Source of the DNA: Bacteroidota bacterium
GTDB lineage: Bacteria; Bacteroidota; Rhodothermia; Balneolales; HLUCCA01
Direction of reading: 5' to 3'
Length of the DNA stretch: 9,201 nucleotides
Assembly (NCBI GenBank): GCA_003448835.1
Contig: DLXM01000322.1
Location: 5,047 to 14,247, forward strand
Shown here: one piece after another, positions 7,959 to 9,201 of the stretch
Position numbering within the stretch: the first letter of the stretch is position 1
Layout of the letters: each line of letters starts with the position of its first letter
Made by a program: the position numbers and the translations under genes
Notes under the pieces: model-generated
Seen by the model: the letters and a program-made list of their open reading frames with translations, nothing else
Databases searched by the model: none
Told to the model about the DNA's origin: nothing

Positions 7959-8075
7959 TTCTGATTTAATTTCATCGAAAAACTATCTATCTTGAACCAA
8001 AGTTAGGGCGTATGATGCAGTAGCATCTTCAAATTATTACGCGTATATCATCTCACAAAAATCAGAGCCATTATT
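7959..8075 (+). other. Gap between DUF1015 gene and serC, with a small hairpin
   Basis: This 117-base noncoding gap holds a short perfect hairpin, GATGC-AGTA-GCATC (8014-8027), with no T-run after it, so it is not a convincing intrinsic terminator. TTGAAC (7992) and TATGAT (8011) look like promoter hexamers but are only 13 bases apart, too close for a normal sigma-70 promoter. No strong Shine-Dalgarno precedes serC; CAGAG lies about ten bases before the ATG. The two genes could share a transcript or serC could have its own promoter; the sequence does not decide. Confidence 0.45.
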
Positions 8076-9158
8076 ATGTTCAGATCACACAATTTCAGCG
8101 CCGGGCCATCTATGTTGCCAACGGCTGTCCTCGAGCAAGCACAAGCAGAATTATTAGACTACAAAGGTACCGGATCATCCATTATGGAATTGAGCCACCG
8201 GGGGTCTGAGTATATAGAAGTCGACGCTCAGGCAACTGAACGAATCAAAACATTGCTCGGACTAGGAGATGATTTTGAAGTGATGTTCTTGCAAGGTGGC
8301 GCCAGTACACAGTTTATGATGGTACCTTATAATTTTATAGCCGGAAGTAATCGGGTTGCCACGTATCTGAATACCGGTGAATGGAGTCGAAAAGCGATTA
8401 AAGAGGCAAAATTATTGGGAAATGTCCATGTTGGATTTTCTTCTGAAGAACAAAACTTTATTCGTGTGCCGAAAAACGGAGAGTTCACTGTAGCGGATGA
8501 TTCCGTGTATCTGCATTACACTTCGAACAACACCATTTTCGGGACTCAATTTGCTTCGGAGCCCAATTCAAACGGAGTTCCACTGGTTTGTGATGCTTCC
8601 AGTGATTTCATGTCGCGTCCACTTGATGTGTCCAAATATGGAATGATCTATGCCGGTGCGCAAAAAAATGCGGGTCCTGCCGGTGTGGCCATTGTCATCA
8701 TGCGCAAAGATTTTCTTGAAAAAGCCCGGGCAGAGGGGATGTCGACCATTCTAAAATACAAAACACACGTTGGGACGATGTTCAATACACCACCAACCTA
8801 CAGTGTGTACATCGTAAATCTGGTCATGGGATGGATCCTTGAGCAGGGTGGACTTGCCGGAATTCAGAAAAAGAATGAAGCCAAAGCCGGGCTGTTGTAT
8901 GGCATAATTGATCGGGATGATTTTTATCGTGGCACGGCAGAAGTAGAATCACGATCGTTGATGAACGTAACGTTCAGGTTACCAAATGAAGACCTTGAAA
9001 AACGATTTGTCAAAGAGACCGAGGCATTGAATCTTGACGGACTCAAAGGTCACAGAAGTGTTGGTGGAATCCGTGCCAGTATCTACAACGCCATGCCATA
9101 CGAAGGGGTAAAAGCCCTGACCGATTTCATGGTTGAGTTCCGTGCTAAAAACGGGTAA
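8076..9158 (+). CDS. serC: Phosphoserine aminotransferase
   Basis: A 360-residue class-V PLP-dependent aminotransferase that matches SerC along its whole length (E. coli SerC is 362). It converts 3-phosphohydroxypyruvate and glutamate to O-phosphoserine and 2-oxoglutarate in serine synthesis. In many bacteria it also acts in the vitamin B6 pathway on the phosphohydroxythreonine step. Visible features: NFSAGPSMLP (6-15), SHRGSEY (40-46), GGASTQF (74-80) for cofactor phosphate binding, Trp103 stacking on the cofactor, Asp173 in CDASSDF, and the Schiff-base Lys197 in YAGAQKNAGPAG. Substrate-binding HRSVGGIRASIYNAMP is at 326-341. It is cytoplasmic and probably a homodimer. The ATG gives the canonical N-terminus. 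It lies downstream of a DUF1015 gene; serA and serB are not in the window, and serA could follow past the right edge. Confidence 0.98.
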   Translation: MFRSHNFSAGPSMLPTAVLEQAQAELLDYKGTGSSIMELSHRGSEYIEVDAQATERIKTLLGLGDDFEVMFLQGGASTQFMMVPYNFIAGSNRVATYLNTGEWSRKAIKEAKLLGNVHVGFSSEEQNFIRVPKNGEFTVADDSVYLHYTSNNTIFGTQFASEPNSNGVPLVCDASSDFMSRPLDVSKYGMIYAGAQKNAGPAGVAIVIMRKDFLEKARAEGMSTILKYKTHVGTMFNTPPTYSVYIVNLVMGWILEQGGLAGIQKKNEAKAGLLYGIIDRDDFYRGTAEVESRSLMNVTFRLPNEDLEKRFVKETEALNLDGLKGHRSVGGIRASIYNAMPYEGVKALTDFMVEFRAKNG

Positions 9159-9171
9159 TACTACTCGATTT

Positions 9172-9194
9172 ATGAAAATCTAATTTATTTTCAT
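9172..9194 (+). terminator. AT-rich inverted repeat after serC, weak terminator candidate
   Basis: ATGAAAAT (9172-9179) and ATTTTCAT (9187-9194) form a perfect 8-base stem with a 7-base loop, beginning 13 bases after the serC stop. The stem has only one G-C pair and no T-run follows it, so it is a poor classical terminator. It could instead be a regulator site or part of the promoter of the next gene. Confidence 0.3.
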
Positions 9195-9201
9195 GTTCGG
9201 C

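Noticed and set aside
7992..8016. TTGAAC and TATGAT as a serC promoter
   Set aside because: The hexamers are only 13 bases apart, too close for a sigma-70 promoter, and no better partner for either was found.

Overview
The window reads as ordinary chromosomal DNA from a Gram-negative bacterium. The most likely source is the Bacteroidota/Balneolota (FCB) group. This placement is an inference. It rests on moderate GC, an envelope-spanning RND efflux operon with a lipoprotein adaptor, weak or absent Shine-Dalgarno sites at several starts, and a DUF1015 gene beside serC, a pairing I recall from that group. No rRNA, tRNA, CRISPR array, insertion sequence or phage gene is visible.

Left two thirds (1-6563, minus strand): one efflux operon read right to left. 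The order is a periplasmic adaptor lipoprotein (6563 to 5295), a complete RND inner-membrane pump subunit (5261 to 1962), then a second, paralogous RND subunit (1965 to beyond base 1, cut by the window edge). The two RND genes overlap by four bases (ATGA), and the adaptor is 33 bases from the first pump gene, so co-transcription and coupled translation are likely. No outer-membrane TolC-type channel or local regulator is seen; either could lie past the left edge. One adaptor followed by two RND genes resembles the layout of E. coli mdtABC, where the two pump proteins form a heterotrimer.

Middle (6564-6758): a 195-base AT-rich divergent intergenic region that must hold the promoters of the efflux operon (leftward) and the DUF1015 gene (rightward). 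It contains a TATAAT hexamer and a 7-base inverted repeat overlapping it.

Right third (6759-9201, plus strand): a DUF1015-family gene, a 117-base gap with a small hairpin, then serC (phosphoserine aminotransferase), followed by an AT-rich inverted repeat. The serC context suggests the DUF1015 protein works in or near serine/phosphoserine metabolism, but its activity is not established here.

No wholly new multi-gene system is evident. The points most worth a second look are the roughly 69-residue Ser/Lys/Glu-rich cytoplasmic insert in the first RND protein, the different proton-relay residues in the two tandem RND proteins, and the DGHHR motif of DUF1015 next to serC.
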